Shown: piece by piece, positions 33,763 to 42,190 of the stretch
How positions within the stretch are numbered: the first letter of the stretch is position 1
Layout: the number at the start of each line of letters is the position of its first letter
Origin: Desulfuromonas sp. KJ2020
GTDB lineage: Bacteria > Desulfobacterota > Desulfuromonadia > Desulfuromonadales > SZUA-540
Direction: 5' to 3'
DNA: 64,000 nt
NCBI RefSeq assembly: GCF_024197615.1
Contig: NZ_JAKUKE010000001.1
Span: 1,169,285-1,233,284, forward strand
Program-made: the position numbers and the translations under genes
Notes under the pieces: generated by a model
Told to the model about the DNA's origin: nothing
The model's database searches: none
What the model saw: only the letters and a program-made list of their open reading frames with translations

Positions 33763-34887
33763 ATGAAGAAAGAACAGATCGTTCGCATACAGGATCTCGT
33801 CGGCCTGATCCATGCCCTCTACCCTGCGGCCTTGGCCGAGGACTGGGATAACGTCGGGCTGCAGGTCGGGGATCCGGCGGCCGCGGTGAAGACCGCCCTG
33901 ATCTGCCTGGATCCCACGGAAAGGGCCCTGACCGCCGCCCGCTCGGCGGGAGCCCAGGCCATCATCTCCCACCATCCGCTCATCTTTCGCCCCCTTAAAA
34001 ATATCCAGCCCACCGACGAAACGGGCCGCATCCTCTATCAGGCCATCCGTGACGGCATCTCCGTCTTCAGTGCGCATACCAACCTCGACCGGGGGCGTGA
34101 CGGCCTCAACGACTGGCTTGCCCAGGCCCTGCAGTTGACGCAGGTGGTTCCCCTGGCTTTGGGCGGCAACCTGGTCAAGCTGGTGGTTTTTGTGCCCCGT
34201 GGCCACGAAGAGGTGGTCGCGGAGGCTCTCTTTGCGGCCGGGGCCGGGCAGGTCGGTCGTTATGACCGCGTCTCTTTCCGCAGTGCCGGGCAGGGGAGTT
34301 TTCGTCCGGGGCCCGACGCCCAGCCTTTCATCGGCGCCATCGGCGAGACCGAGCGGGTCGACGAGCTGCGGCTGGAAGTCATTCTGCCACGGGAGGCGGT
34401 GGACAAAGCGGTCAGCAAGATGATCAAAGCTCATCCCTACGAAGAGGTGGCCTATGATCTTATCCCGCTGCTCAACAGCCCGTCGGATATCGGCCTGGGC
34501 CGCCTTGGGCGCCTGTCTGAACCGACCCCCCTCGCGGACTTCGCCGCGCGCGTCAAACAGGCTCTCCGACTCTCGTCCCTGCGCATCGTCGGTGGCGCGG
34601 ATCACCGTGTTGCCAAGGTCGCGGTGTGTGGTGGCAGCGGGGCTTCCCTGCTTAACGAGGCCAAGCGCCAGGGGGCAGATGTGCTGGTAACGGGTGATGT
34701 GAAGTATCATGAGGCGCGCCAGGCCGAAAGTCAGAATTTAGCCCTCATTGACGCCGGCCACTTCGCCACCGAACGGCTTATGGTGCCGAACCTGGCGAGG
34801 GTGCTCAAAGAGGAAGCGACCAAGAGAAAACTGCAAATCGAATTCATAGAAATGGAAGGGGAGGGGGATCCGTTTACCGCGGTCTGA
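33763..34887 (+). CDS. Nif3-like dinuclear metal-centre hexameric protein
   Basis: A 374-residue member of the NIF3/YbgI family, with the inserted central domain seen in longer (YqfO-type) members at about 130-235. Metal ligands of the family are visible: ISHHPLIF (about 66-73) and the paired AHTNLDRG, with a second metal site near the C-terminus (DAGHFATE). Proposed to be a GTP cyclohydrolase 1 type 2-like or other metal-dependent hydrolase; true function unknown. The start at 33763 is chosen because AGCGGAG lies upstream and it lies beyond the tRNA terminator. Confidence 0.88.
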   Translation: MKKEQIVRIQDLVGLIHALYPAALAEDWDNVGLQVGDPAAAVKTALICLDPTERALTAARSAGAQAIISHHPLIFRPLKNIQPTDETGRILYQAIRDGISVFSAHTNLDRGRDGLNDWLAQALQLTQVVPLALGGNLVKLVVFVPRGHEEVVAEALFAAGAGQVGRYDRVSFRSAGQGSFRPGPDAQPFIGAIGETERVDELRLEVILPREAVDKAVSKMIKAHPYEEVAYDLIPLLNSPSDIGLGRLGRLSEPTPLADFAARVKQALRLSSLRIVGGADHRVAKVAVCGGSGASLLNEAKRQGADVLVTGDVKYHEARQAESQNLALIDAGHFATERLMVPNLARVLKEEATKRKLQIEFIEMEGEGDPFTAV

Positions 34888-34958
34888 CTCCCCTTTCCTG
34901 TTTCAACCGTTTCGCCGTCAAGCAACAACCTGAAAGTTTCAACCGGGAGGTAAGGAAG

Positions 34959-35666
34959 GTGCAAGAAAAGATGGAAAAGCTCAGAGATCTGCAGGGACTG
35001 GATCAGGAACTCATCGGTATTCGCCATAAGCGTCAGACGCTCGAAAACGAGCAGCAGGCTCTTGGCGAGGACCTGGCCCGCATCCAGGCCATGGTGGACA
35101 AACTCGACGGCGATATCGACGCCCTCAAGGGGGAGCGGGCTGCCCTGCAGCAGGCCCTCGCCCAGGAACAGGACAACGTGCAGAAGGCGGAGAGTCGCCT
35201 GCCGGCCATCAAGACCCAGAAGGAGTATGTGGCTGTCCTCAAGGAGGTCGATACCGCCAAGAAGATGAACAAGGAACTTCTCGACAGCATTCAGCGCAAG
35301 GACGCCGAGATTGACGTGCTCGCCAAGGATCGCGAGGAAAAGGCCGACGAACTGGGTGCCTTGCAGGAGAAAGCCAGCGCCCGCAACGCCGAAATCGATG
35401 CCGCCATGGCCGAGTTCGACAGTACCCTCGAAGAAAAAGGAGGGCAGCGGGAGGCCTTGCTCAAGGAACTCTCCACCACTGTGCGCAAGCGCTATCAGAT
35501 GCTGCTTGAGCGGCGGGGCGGTATCGCCGTCGTCGAGGCCCGCAACGAGACCTGCCTTGGCTGCAACATGCATCTGCCGCCGCAGCTTTTCAACAACCTG
35601 TTCACGGCCAACGAGATCCAGAGCTGTCCCCACTGCAATCGCCTCCTGTACGTCATGCCCCGCTGA
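34959..35666 (+). CDS. Coiled-coil protein with C-terminal C4 zinc ribbon (DUF164 type)
   Basis: A 235-residue protein: a long antiparallel coiled coil (about 1-175) rich in E/K/Q/A, then a zinc ribbon CLGC...CPHC (about 198-225, with LPPQLFNNLFTANEIQSC between). This matches the CT398/DUF164-like zinc-ribbon family, commonly beside nif3, as here. Homologues have been linked to protein-protein docking in secretion and flagellar systems, but the role here is unknown. The GTG start at 34959 has GGGAGG 8 nt upstream; ATG 34971 is an alternative. Confidence 0.85.
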   Translation: MQEKMEKLRDLQGLDQELIGIRHKRQTLENEQQALGEDLARIQAMVDKLDGDIDALKGERAALQQALAQEQDNVQKAESRLPAIKTQKEYVAVLKEVDTAKKMNKELLDSIQRKDAEIDVLAKDREEKADELGALQEKASARNAEIDAAMAEFDSTLEEKGGQREALLKELSTTVRKRYQMLLERRGGIAVVEARNETCLGCNMHLPPQLFNNLFTANEIQSCPHCNRLLYVMPR

Positions 35667-35703
35667 CCTCTTGTCTTTTCGGGCAAAGACATCGATAATG
35701 GCA

Positions 35704-36096
35704 CACGGCTGGAGAAGGACAGATGATCGCTGGCCCCTTCGGGGGCGGGAGGAAAGTCCGGGCTCCGCAGGGCAGGATGGTCCCTAACGGGGACCGGGGG
35801 CGACCCCAGGGAAAGTGCCACAGAGAGGAGACCGCCCGTTCGCGTTTCGGCGCAGACGGGTAAGGGTGAAAGGGTGAGGTAAGAGCTCACCAGTTCCGGC
35901 GGTGACGTCGGAAGCTCGGTAAACCCCATCCGGAGCAAGACCAAATAGGGGAGCGTTTGAGGGCGGCCCGTCCGAAGCTCCCGGGTTCGGTTGCTTGAGG
36001 CTGTCGGCAACGGCAGCCCTAGAGGAATGATCATCACCCCGTCGCGGGGAACCGCGGCGAGGAACAGAACCCGGCTTACGGCCTTCTCCAGCCAAC
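35704..36096 (+). ncRNA. rnpB: RNase P RNA, bacterial class A
   Basis: The catalytic RNA that matures tRNA 5' ends. P1 is visible: GGCTGGAGAAGG (35707-35718) pairs with CCTTCTCCAGCC (36082-36093). Conserved elements in order: GAGGAAAGTCCGGGCTCC, CAGGGAAAGTGCCACAGAGA, GGGTAAGGGTGAAAGGGTG, GGTAAACCCCATCCGGAGCA, AGAGGAATGATCATC and the 3' ACAGAACCCGGCTTACGGCC. T6 follows the P1 strand. Confidence 0.97.
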
Positions 36097-36104
36097 TTTT
36101 TTGC

Positions 36105-36147
36105 GCAAACGGCACGCCCTTTTTCCGGCCGTGCCGTTTGCCGTTTT
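36105..36147 (+). terminator. Strong hairpin after rnpB
   Basis: GCAAACGGCACG (36105-36116) pairs with CGTGCCGTTTGC (36130-36141) and is followed by CGTTTTC, a weak T-run. It ends 4 nt before the next gene's first ATG. Confidence 0.7.
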
Positions 36148-36151
36148 CAGG

Positions 36152-36706
36152 ATGCCGATGACCTCTTGCCCCGAGATTTTTTACCGCTGGTCCCGCATTG
36201 TCGACACCGTGGGGGTAGAATTTCTGCAGTTGTCCCCCCAGGAACGGGACTGGATGGATCACCGTCTGCGAAGCATCGGGCTTCTGCAGGAGCAGCTCCA
36301 GACTCTTTTTCTCAAAGCCGGCGGGGATAACTGCTGCGCTGATTGCCTGGGGGCCTGCTGTGACTGTGGCAAAAATCACCTGACCCTGGTCAACCTGCTG
36401 GGGCTTCTGCAGGCAGGAGTGCCGATCCCCCGGCCTGATTTTACAGCGCCCTGCCCCTTTTTGGGCCTGTCCGGCTGCCTGCTGCCGGCGAGCTTTCGCC
36501 CCTTCAATTGTGTCACCTTCAATTGCGAACGGGTCGAGAACCGCATGACGCCCGCGGAGCGGGAAGAGTTTTACGACATTGAAAGGCGCCTGCGCCAGCT
36601 CTATACTGAATTCGACGCGCGCTACGCCGGCGCCGGGTTAAGCGGCCTGTTCATCCGGCAGGAGCGTTTGGCCGGCCAGGCTTTTCTGGCCCGCAAGTCC
36701 GCCTAG
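36152..36706 (+). CDS. YkgJ-like cysteine-cluster protein
   Basis: A 184-residue cytoplasmic protein with a dense cysteine cluster CCADCLGACCDCGKNH (about 61-76) and later CPFLGLSGC (about 99-107) and FNCVTFNC (about 117-124). This order resembles the YkgJ/UPF0153 family, thought to hold zinc or iron-sulfur, but the spacing differs from the canonical CxxCxxxCC. The start may be ATG 36152 or 36158; both follow only a weak AGG and lie directly after the rnpB hairpin. Function unknown. A second, more typical YkgJ-family gene is at 48610-49164. Confidence 0.72.
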   Translation: MPMTSCPEIFYRWSRIVDTVGVEFLQLSPQERDWMDHRLRSIGLLQEQLQTLFLKAGGDNCCADCLGACCDCGKNHLTLVNLLGLLQAGVPIPRPDFTAPCPFLGLSGCLLPASFRPFNCVTFNCERVENRMTPAEREEFYDIERRLRQLYTEFDARYAGAGLSGLFIRQERLAGQAFLARKSA

Positions 36707-36757
36707 CCGGTTCGGGCGATTATTTTTCAGGCCTTATCGGGCCGAGGAGGGATACCT

Positions 36758-37786
36758 ATGGATTTGCATTTCAGCCGCTCCAACGGCGAGGTGGACGAGA
36801 TGATCGACGATTTGCTCCGCCGGGTCGACGTGCATCACCCGGGGCTGGTTCGCGAGATGATTCTCAGCTCTCTAATGGCCGGTCAGGAGACCGATTACCT
36901 GGCCGACCTCAAACTCATGCGCACCACCATGAAGGAGATGCGCTATACCAACAAGGTCTTTGGGCCCTATCGCCAGCGCAAGAAGGTGACCATCTTCGGC
37001 TCGGCCCGCACCGAGCCCAGCGAGCCCATCTATCAGAAGTGCGTCGAATTCTCCCGGCGTCTGGCCGAGCTCGGCTACATGGTCATCACCGGCGGCGGGG
37101 GCGGCATCATGCAGGCCGGCAATGAAGGCGCCGGAGCGGATAACTCCTTCGCCGTCAATATTCGCCTTCCTTTCGAGCAGGACACCAACCCGGTGATGGA
37201 GAACAGCAAAAATGTCATCACCTACAAATATTTTTTCAACCGCAAGGTGGCTTTCCTGAAGGAAGCGCAGGCGGTGGCCCTCTTCCCCGGCGGTTTTGGC
37301 ACCCTCGACGAGGCCATGGAGACCCTGACCCTGGTGCAGACGGGCAAGAACCCTCCCATTCCCCTGGTGCTCATCGATGACGATAATGGGGATTACTGGG
37401 AGCACTGGTTTCAGTTCATAAAAAAAATTCTGCTCAAACGCGGCCTGATTTCCGGCGAAGATTTCAGTCTGTTCACTATCACCCGGGACGTCGAAGAAGC
37501 GGTGCAGGTCATTGACGAATTCTACCGGGTCTACCATTCCAGTCGCTTCGTCAAGGAGACCCTGATTATTCGCCTGAACAAGGCCCTCAGCGAAGAGCAG
37601 GTCGCCACGCTGCAGAGCGAGTTCAGCGAGATCATCGAACCCGGCAGCTCTCTGCGCTTGACCGAGGCTTTTCCGGAGGAAAAGGACGAGCCGGATCTCC
37701 TCGGTCTGCCGCGTCTGGCCTTCGAATTCAACCGGCGTAGCTTCGGTCTGCTCAAAGCCTTCATCCGCCGTATCAATTCCTTCTGA
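36758..37786 (+). CDS. LOG-family protein (lysine decarboxylase-like Rossmann fold)
   Basis: A 342-residue member of the TIGR00730/LOG family. The family motifs are present: VITGGGGGIMQAGNEGA (about 108-124) and PGGFGTLDE (about 183-191). LOG enzymes hydrolyse nucleoside monophosphates, as in cytokinin activation; many were mislabelled lysine decarboxylases. This one is longer than the plant-type 200-residue LOGs, with an N-terminal helical extension (about 1-70) and a C-terminal extension (about 265-342). Substrate unknown. GGAGGGA precedes ATG, and a terminator follows. Confidence 0.87.
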   Translation: MDLHFSRSNGEVDEMIDDLLRRVDVHHPGLVREMILSSLMAGQETDYLADLKLMRTTMKEMRYTNKVFGPYRQRKKVTIFGSARTEPSEPIYQKCVEFSRRLAELGYMVITGGGGGIMQAGNEGAGADNSFAVNIRLPFEQDTNPVMENSKNVITYKYFFNRKVAFLKEAQAVALFPGGFGTLDEAMETLTLVQTGKNPPIPLVLIDDDNGDYWEHWFQFIKKILLKRGLISGEDFSLFTITRDVEEAVQVIDEFYRVYHSSRFVKETLIIRLNKALSEEQVATLQSEFSEIIEPGSSLRLTEAFPEEKDEPDLLGLPRLAFEFNRRSFGLLKAFIRRINSF

Positions 37787-37802
37787 TCCTTCCGTTCCCC
37801 GG

Positions 37803-37841
37803 CCCCAGAGGCGTTCCTATCGCCTTTGGGGCTCTTCTTTT
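37803..37841 (+). terminator. Terminator after the LOG-family gene
   Basis: CCCCAGAGGCG pairs with CGCCTTTGGGG (with G-T pairs), followed by CTCTTCTTTT. Confidence 0.75.
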
Positions 37842-37867
37842 GCCAAAATCCGTTCATCCGTTATACT
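37840..37867 (+). promoter_or_regulatory. Promoter of the TAXI-TRAP operon
   Basis: TTGCCA (37840-37845), 16-nt spacer, TATACT (37862-37867). The leader of about 105 nt includes a GGTCGCC/GGCGATC hairpin before GGAGGAAA. Confidence 0.6.
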
Positions 37868-37980
37868 GAAAAAGTTTTCCGACGCGTTGAGGTCGCCCGT
37901 CACGAGGAATGGAGGCGATCGGCGCGAGGCCCTTCTTTGTCCTGACGCATGTCTAAAACCCATCAAGGAGGAAAATCGGT

Positions 37981-38949
37981 ATGAAAAAGCTGTCCGTGTG
38001 GATTCTTGCCCTGGCGCTGCTGGTCTTCGCCGGGGGCGATGCCCTGGCCATCCAGTATGTCACCATCGGCACCGGTGGAGTCACCGGAGTCTACTACCCT
38101 ACGGGGGGCGCCATCAGCAAGTTGATCAACAAGAAACGCAAAGAATACAATCTGCGCATGACCGTCGAATCTACCGGCGGTTCGGTTTTCAACGTCAACG
38201 CCCTGATGAACGGTGATATCGAGATGGGAGTCGTCCAGTCGGACCTGCAGTGGCAGGCCTACAATGGCAAGGGGGAGTGGGAAGGCAAGCCCCAGGAAAA
38301 ATTGCGGGCCATGTTCGCCATCCATCCCGAGGCGGTGACCATTCTGGCTGCGGATGACAAGAACATCCGCTCTGTGGCCGACCTCAAAGGCAAAATCGTC
38401 AATATCGGCGCGCCGGGCACCGGCCAGCGTGTCAATGCCATGGACTTCTTCCAGGCGGCCGGCATCGATGTGGACAAGGATCTCAAGGCCGAAGGGATCA
38501 AGCCGTCCGAAGCGGCCAGCATGCTGCAGGATGGCCGCATCGACGCCTTCTTCTACACGGTCGGCCACCCCAACGGCTCGATCAAGGAGGCCGTCGCCGG
38601 CGCCCGCAAGGTCAACTTCGTGCCCGTTGATGAGGCCCTGGTGGCCAAGCTCACCGCCGACCAGCCCTACTATGCCCCGGCGATGATTCCGGTGGCGCCC
38701 TATCCCGGCGTCGTCAACAAGGAGGACGTGCCCACCTTCGGCGTCAAAGCCACCATCTGCACCTCCGCCGATGTGCCGGCAGACATCATCTACACCATCA
38801 CCAAGGAAGTCTTCGAGAATATCGACGAACTGCGCGACCTGCATCCGGCTTTGAGCGTACTGACCCGGGAGAATATGCTGCAGGGGCTGTCGGCGCCTCT
38901 TCATCCGGGGGCCGAAAAGTATTTCAAGGAAGTCGGTCTGGTGAAGTAA
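37981..38949 (+). CDS. TAXI-family TRAP transporter solute-binding protein
   Basis: A 322-residue periplasmic binding protein: Sec signal peptide (MKKLSVWILALALLVFAGGDALA), then the TAXI signature YVTIGTGGVTGVYYPTGGAIS (about 26-46), from which the family takes its name. The fold is a two-lobed solute-binding domain. TAXI proteins bind C4 or larger organic acids or amino acids such as glutamate; the ligand here is unknown. AAGGAGG upstream. It is the first gene of an operon with the fused permease. Confidence 0.92.
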   Translation: MKKLSVWILALALLVFAGGDALAIQYVTIGTGGVTGVYYPTGGAISKLINKKRKEYNLRMTVESTGGSVFNVNALMNGDIEMGVVQSDLQWQAYNGKGEWEGKPQEKLRAMFAIHPEAVTILAADDKNIRSVADLKGKIVNIGAPGTGQRVNAMDFFQAAGIDVDKDLKAEGIKPSEAASMLQDGRIDAFFYTVGHPNGSIKEAVAGARKVNFVPVDEALVAKLTADQPYYAPAMIPVAPYPGVVNKEDVPTFGVKATICTSADVPADIIYTITKEVFENIDELRDLHPALSVLTRENMLQGLSAPLHPGAEKYFKEVGLVK

Positions 38950-39042
38950 CCGTTGCGGCCGGAGCCTGGCGAACCCAGGTTCCGGCCGGCTTATACCCGC
39001 AGAGAGGATGATGGATATCTCTAATCATGAGCGAGTGAATCT

Positions 39043-41121
39043 ATGACGGAAACTCCCCAGGACGTTCGTGACGAAGGCCTGGCCGCGGCCCAGCGCATGA
39101 AGGAGGAGGAAGAGCTTGGCCTGCGCCGTCTGCAGGGGTGGACCCGCTATCTGGTGCCGGCCATCGCCTTGGCCTGGTCCCTTTTTCAGCTCTCCCTGTC
39201 GAGCTGGCTGCTGCTCGATTCCACCTATATCCGTGCCATTCACCTGGCTTTCGCCATGGCCATCGTTTTTCTGTCCTATCCGACCTTTCGCCGCGACATC
39301 CACCTGCCCGGGTTGCGTTGGCTGGGAGAAAAGCACAAGATTCCCATCGCCGATTTTATTATCGCCCTGCTGGCCACCCTGGCGGCGCTCTACATCGCTC
39401 TCGATTACGAGGGTATCGCCAATCGGGTAGGACGTCCCAGCCAGCGGGACATGGTAGTCGGCATCTTCCTGGTCATCATTCTGCTGGAGGCGGCGCGCCG
39501 CGTGATCGGGCCGGCCCTGCCGGTGATCGCCTCGGTCTTTACCGCCTATGTCTTTTTCGGGCAGTACATGCCCGACTTCCTCGCGTTCAAAGGGGTCAGC
39601 GTTTCCCGCTATGTCAGCCAGATTTCCCTCACCACCGAAGGGATCTACGGTATCCCGCTGAGCGTGTCAGCCCGCATCGTCTTTCTTTTTGTGCTCTTCG
39701 GCGCCATGCTGGAAAAAGCGGGAGCCGGCAAGTTCTTCATCGATCTCGCCATGAGCCTGCTCGGCCGCTACAAAGGGGGGCCGGCCAAGGCGGCTGTTTT
39801 GGCCAGCGGCCTCACGGGCATCGTCTCCGGTTCCAGTATCGCCAACGTCGTCACGACCGGCACCTTCACCATTCCCCTAATGAAGAAAGTCGGCTACCCG
39901 GCCAAAAAGGCGGCGGCCATCGAGGTGGCCGTATCGACCAATGGCCAGCTGATGCCGCCCATTATGGGAGCAGCCGCTTTCATTATTGCCGAGTACGTCA
40001 ACATCTCCTATCTCGAAGTCTGCAAGGCCGCGGCGGTACCTGCCTTTGCCTCCTACGCCGCCCTGTTCTGGCTGACCCATCTGGAGGCCGGCAAGTTGGG
40101 CATGCGCGGGCTGAGTAAAGAGGAACTACCGGTCTTCTTTCAGATTCTGCGTCAGGGATTGCACTACCTCATCCCCATCTTCATGCTCCTCTATGAGCTC
40201 ATCATCCCGAGGCATTCCCCCGATCTGGCTGCCTTTCGAGCTATCCTGGTGCTGATGGTTATCATGCTCTTCCAGCGTGCTATCGGCCGTCGTAAGTATG
40301 GCATCAGCTTCGGGCAGGGGGTCAAGCTCGGCGTTCTGGAAATTCTGGGGGGGATGGTCTCCGGCGCCCGCAACATGGTCAGCGTGGCCGTCGCCACCGC
40401 CGCTGCCGGCATCATTGTCGGCGTCGTGACCATGGGACTTGGCGGTCTGATTACCGACATCATTGACACCCTGAGTATGGGCAATCTCATCCTGATGCTG
40501 CTGATCACCGCTGTGGCTAGCCTCATCCTGGGCATGGGCTTGCCGACCACGGCCAACTACATCGTCATGGCCTCCTTGACGGCCCCCGCCCTGGTGACAA
40601 TCGCCGAATGGCAGGGTTTCGAAGTACCTTTGATCGCCGCCCATCTTTTTGTCTTCTATTTCGGCATTCTGGCCGACGACACGCCGCCTGTCGGGCTGGC
40701 TGCCTATGCCGCCAGTGCTATTGCCAAATCCGATCCCATCCCGACGGGACTGCAGGGGTTCATGTACGACATCCGTACAGCGATCCTCCCCTTTATGTTC
40801 ATCTTCAACACCGACATGCTGCTGATCGGGGTGGATGGCATCGGTCTTTCCCTCTACATTTTCGGTATGACCTGCGTCGGCATGTTTGCCTTCGCCTCGG
40901 CCACCCAGGGTTGGTTTCTGGTCCGGACCCGCTGGTATGAGATCATCCTGCTGCTCGGCGTGGCTCTCATCATGTTCCGTCCCGGCTTCTTCGCCGGCTT
41001 TGTCGGCATCAGCAACCATTACCTCAGTTATCTCGTGGGCCTGGCCCTGTGGGGAGGAATTTTTGCTCTGCAGAAGATGCGCGTCAATAATGACCGGCCA
41101 GCGGGTAAGGAGGCGTTATGA
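39043..41121 (+). CDS. TRAP transporter permease, fused 4TM/12TM (DctQM-like)
   Basis: A 692-residue inner-membrane protein joining the small (4TM) and large (12TM) TRAP subunits, the form that goes with TAXI binding proteins. The N-terminal about 45 residues are charged and cytoplasmic. Small-subunit helices lie at about 43-180. The large subunit (about 190-670) has the typical GIVSGSSIANVVTTGTFTIPLMKK and LGMGLPTTANYIVMASL motifs that form the substrate and sodium sites. Import would be driven by a sodium gradient. The stop overlaps the universal stress gene start (ATGA). Confidence 0.92.
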   Translation: MTETPQDVRDEGLAAAQRMKEEEELGLRRLQGWTRYLVPAIALAWSLFQLSLSSWLLLDSTYIRAIHLAFAMAIVFLSYPTFRRDIHLPGLRWLGEKHKIPIADFIIALLATLAALYIALDYEGIANRVGRPSQRDMVVGIFLVIILLEAARRVIGPALPVIASVFTAYVFFGQYMPDFLAFKGVSVSRYVSQISLTTEGIYGIPLSVSARIVFLFVLFGAMLEKAGAGKFFIDLAMSLLGRYKGGPAKAAVLASGLTGIVSGSSIANVVTTGTFTIPLMKKVGYPAKKAAAIEVAVSTNGQLMPPIMGAAAFIIAEYVNISYLEVCKAAAVPAFASYAALFWLTHLEAGKLGMRGLSKEELPVFFQILRQGLHYLIPIFMLLYELIIPRHSPDLAAFRAILVLMVIMLFQRAIGRRKYGISFGQGVKLGVLEILGGMVSGARNMVSVAVATAAAGIIVGVVTMGLGGLITDIIDTLSMGNLILMLLITAVASLILGMGLPTTANYIVMASLTAPALVTIAEWQGFEVPLIAAHLFVFYFGILADDTPPVGLAAYAASAIAKSDPIPTGLQGFMYDIRTAILPFMFIFNTDMLLIGVDGIGLSLYIFGMTCVGMFAFASATQGWFLVRTRWYEIILLLGVALIMFRPGFFAGFVGISNHYLSYLVGLALWGGIFALQKMRVNNDRPAGKEAL

Positions 41122-41615
41122 TTCCCCAGTACAAAACCATCCTTTATGCGACAGACCTGACCTCCAATGCGACGACGGCGTTTCGCCACGCGGTCGGTAT
41201 TGCCCGCTGTCACAATGCCCGCATTCACCTGCTGCACGTGATGCCCGAGATGGAACCGGCGGTGCTCAACTATGTTTCCACCGTCATGGGAGAGGATAAA
41301 CTGGCTGATTTCGAACTGGAACACAAGCAGGAGGTTAGCGAGACGATCCGCCAGCAGCTGCAGGCCTTTGCCGAAGAGGAACTGGCCGACCACCCGGAAG
41401 ACCTGGCGCGGATCGCCGCTATCGAAATTCATCACGGCCATGCCGTGGGGCTAATCCTCGAAATATCGGACCGCATTGAGGCCGATCTGGTGGTACTGGG
41501 GAGCCATGGCAAGGGGGCGCTCAAGTACACTTTTTTGGGGAGCGTGGCCGAGAAGGTGCTGCGCAAGTCACGGCGACCCGTGCTGGTGGTACCGCTTGAC
41601 CACCCGCATGATTAG
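41118..41615 (+). CDS. Universal stress protein, UspA family
   Basis: A 165-residue single-domain USP. The ATP-binding motif G-x2-G-x9-G-S is present (GSHGKGALKYTFLGS, about 133-147), as are the N-terminal strand YKTILYATDLTSNA with its Asp and the C-terminal PVLVVPL. It overlaps the TRAP permease by 4 nt. USP genes fused or coupled to TRAP transporters are a known pattern (for example TeaD with TeaABC), where they modulate transport in response to ATP. Confidence 0.9.
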   Translation: MIPQYKTILYATDLTSNATTAFRHAVGIARCHNARIHLLHVMPEMEPAVLNYVSTVMGEDKLADFELEHKQEVSETIRQQLQAFAEEELADHPEDLARIAAIEIHHGHAVGLILEISDRIEADLVVLGSHGKGALKYTFLGSVAEKVLRKSRRPVLVVPLDHPHD

Positions 41616-41712
41616 AAATGCCGCCGTACCTTGCCAAGAGGGAATTTGGCGCTAGTATGTAATTCTGCCGGCAAAAAATACAGGTTCCTTAAATGAAAAC
41701 GAGGGTAGAGCG

Positions 41713-42162
41713 ATGATCCGTTCAGAAGCACTGGTCGATTATGAAAAGTTTCGCAGCGCCAAAGTGGCCATCTTCGTCGATATCGGCGATACGGGCCGCT
41801 CTTACGAAACCATGGCCCGCCATCGCGAGGCCATTGAACGTCTGGCAGGGATGTTTGGCGCCCGCATCCTGCTGGTAGAGCAGAAGAAGCTCCTGTGCGA
41901 TGCCATTGTGGAGAGTGACTATGCCGATGCCTGGATTCTGCTGGTGTCCGATGGTCCCAACCGTTCCATGACGACTAAAAAGAATCCCCAGCGGATCAAT
42001 GTCGATGCCAAAGCCCCCTGGGAAGGGTGCGCCTTCAAGGAACTGGTCCGCCAGGTCAAGGAGTCGACCCGCATTCTGGAAGACATGACGGATTACTACA
42101 GCCGTTTTACCGCCGCCTCTTCCCGTCTGGGCCTAACCTCCGTGCAGACCAGCCCGAACTAG
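41713..42162 (+). CDS. Conserved-looking protein of unknown function
   Basis: A 149-residue soluble protein I do not recognise. No signal peptide or membrane segment. N-terminal half IFVDIGDTGRSYETMARHREAIERL with possible alpha/beta fold; central LLVEQKKLLCDAIVESDYADAWILLVSDG; a basic SMTTKKNPQRINV loop; and a C-terminal helix KELVRQVKESTRILEDMTDYYSRF. ATG with GAGGGTAGAGCG upstream. It is separated from the USP gene by 97 nt and converges on lpdA. A link with the transporter operon is possible but unproven. Confidence 0.65.
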   Translation: MIRSEALVDYEKFRSAKVAIFVDIGDTGRSYETMARHREAIERLAGMFGARILLVEQKKLLCDAIVESDYADAWILLVSDGPNRSMTTKKNPQRINVDAKAPWEGCAFKELVRQVKESTRILEDMTDYYSRFTAASSRLGLTSVQTSPN

Positions 42163-42190
42163 CTTTACCACCCTCCGAGCTTCCCGCCCA

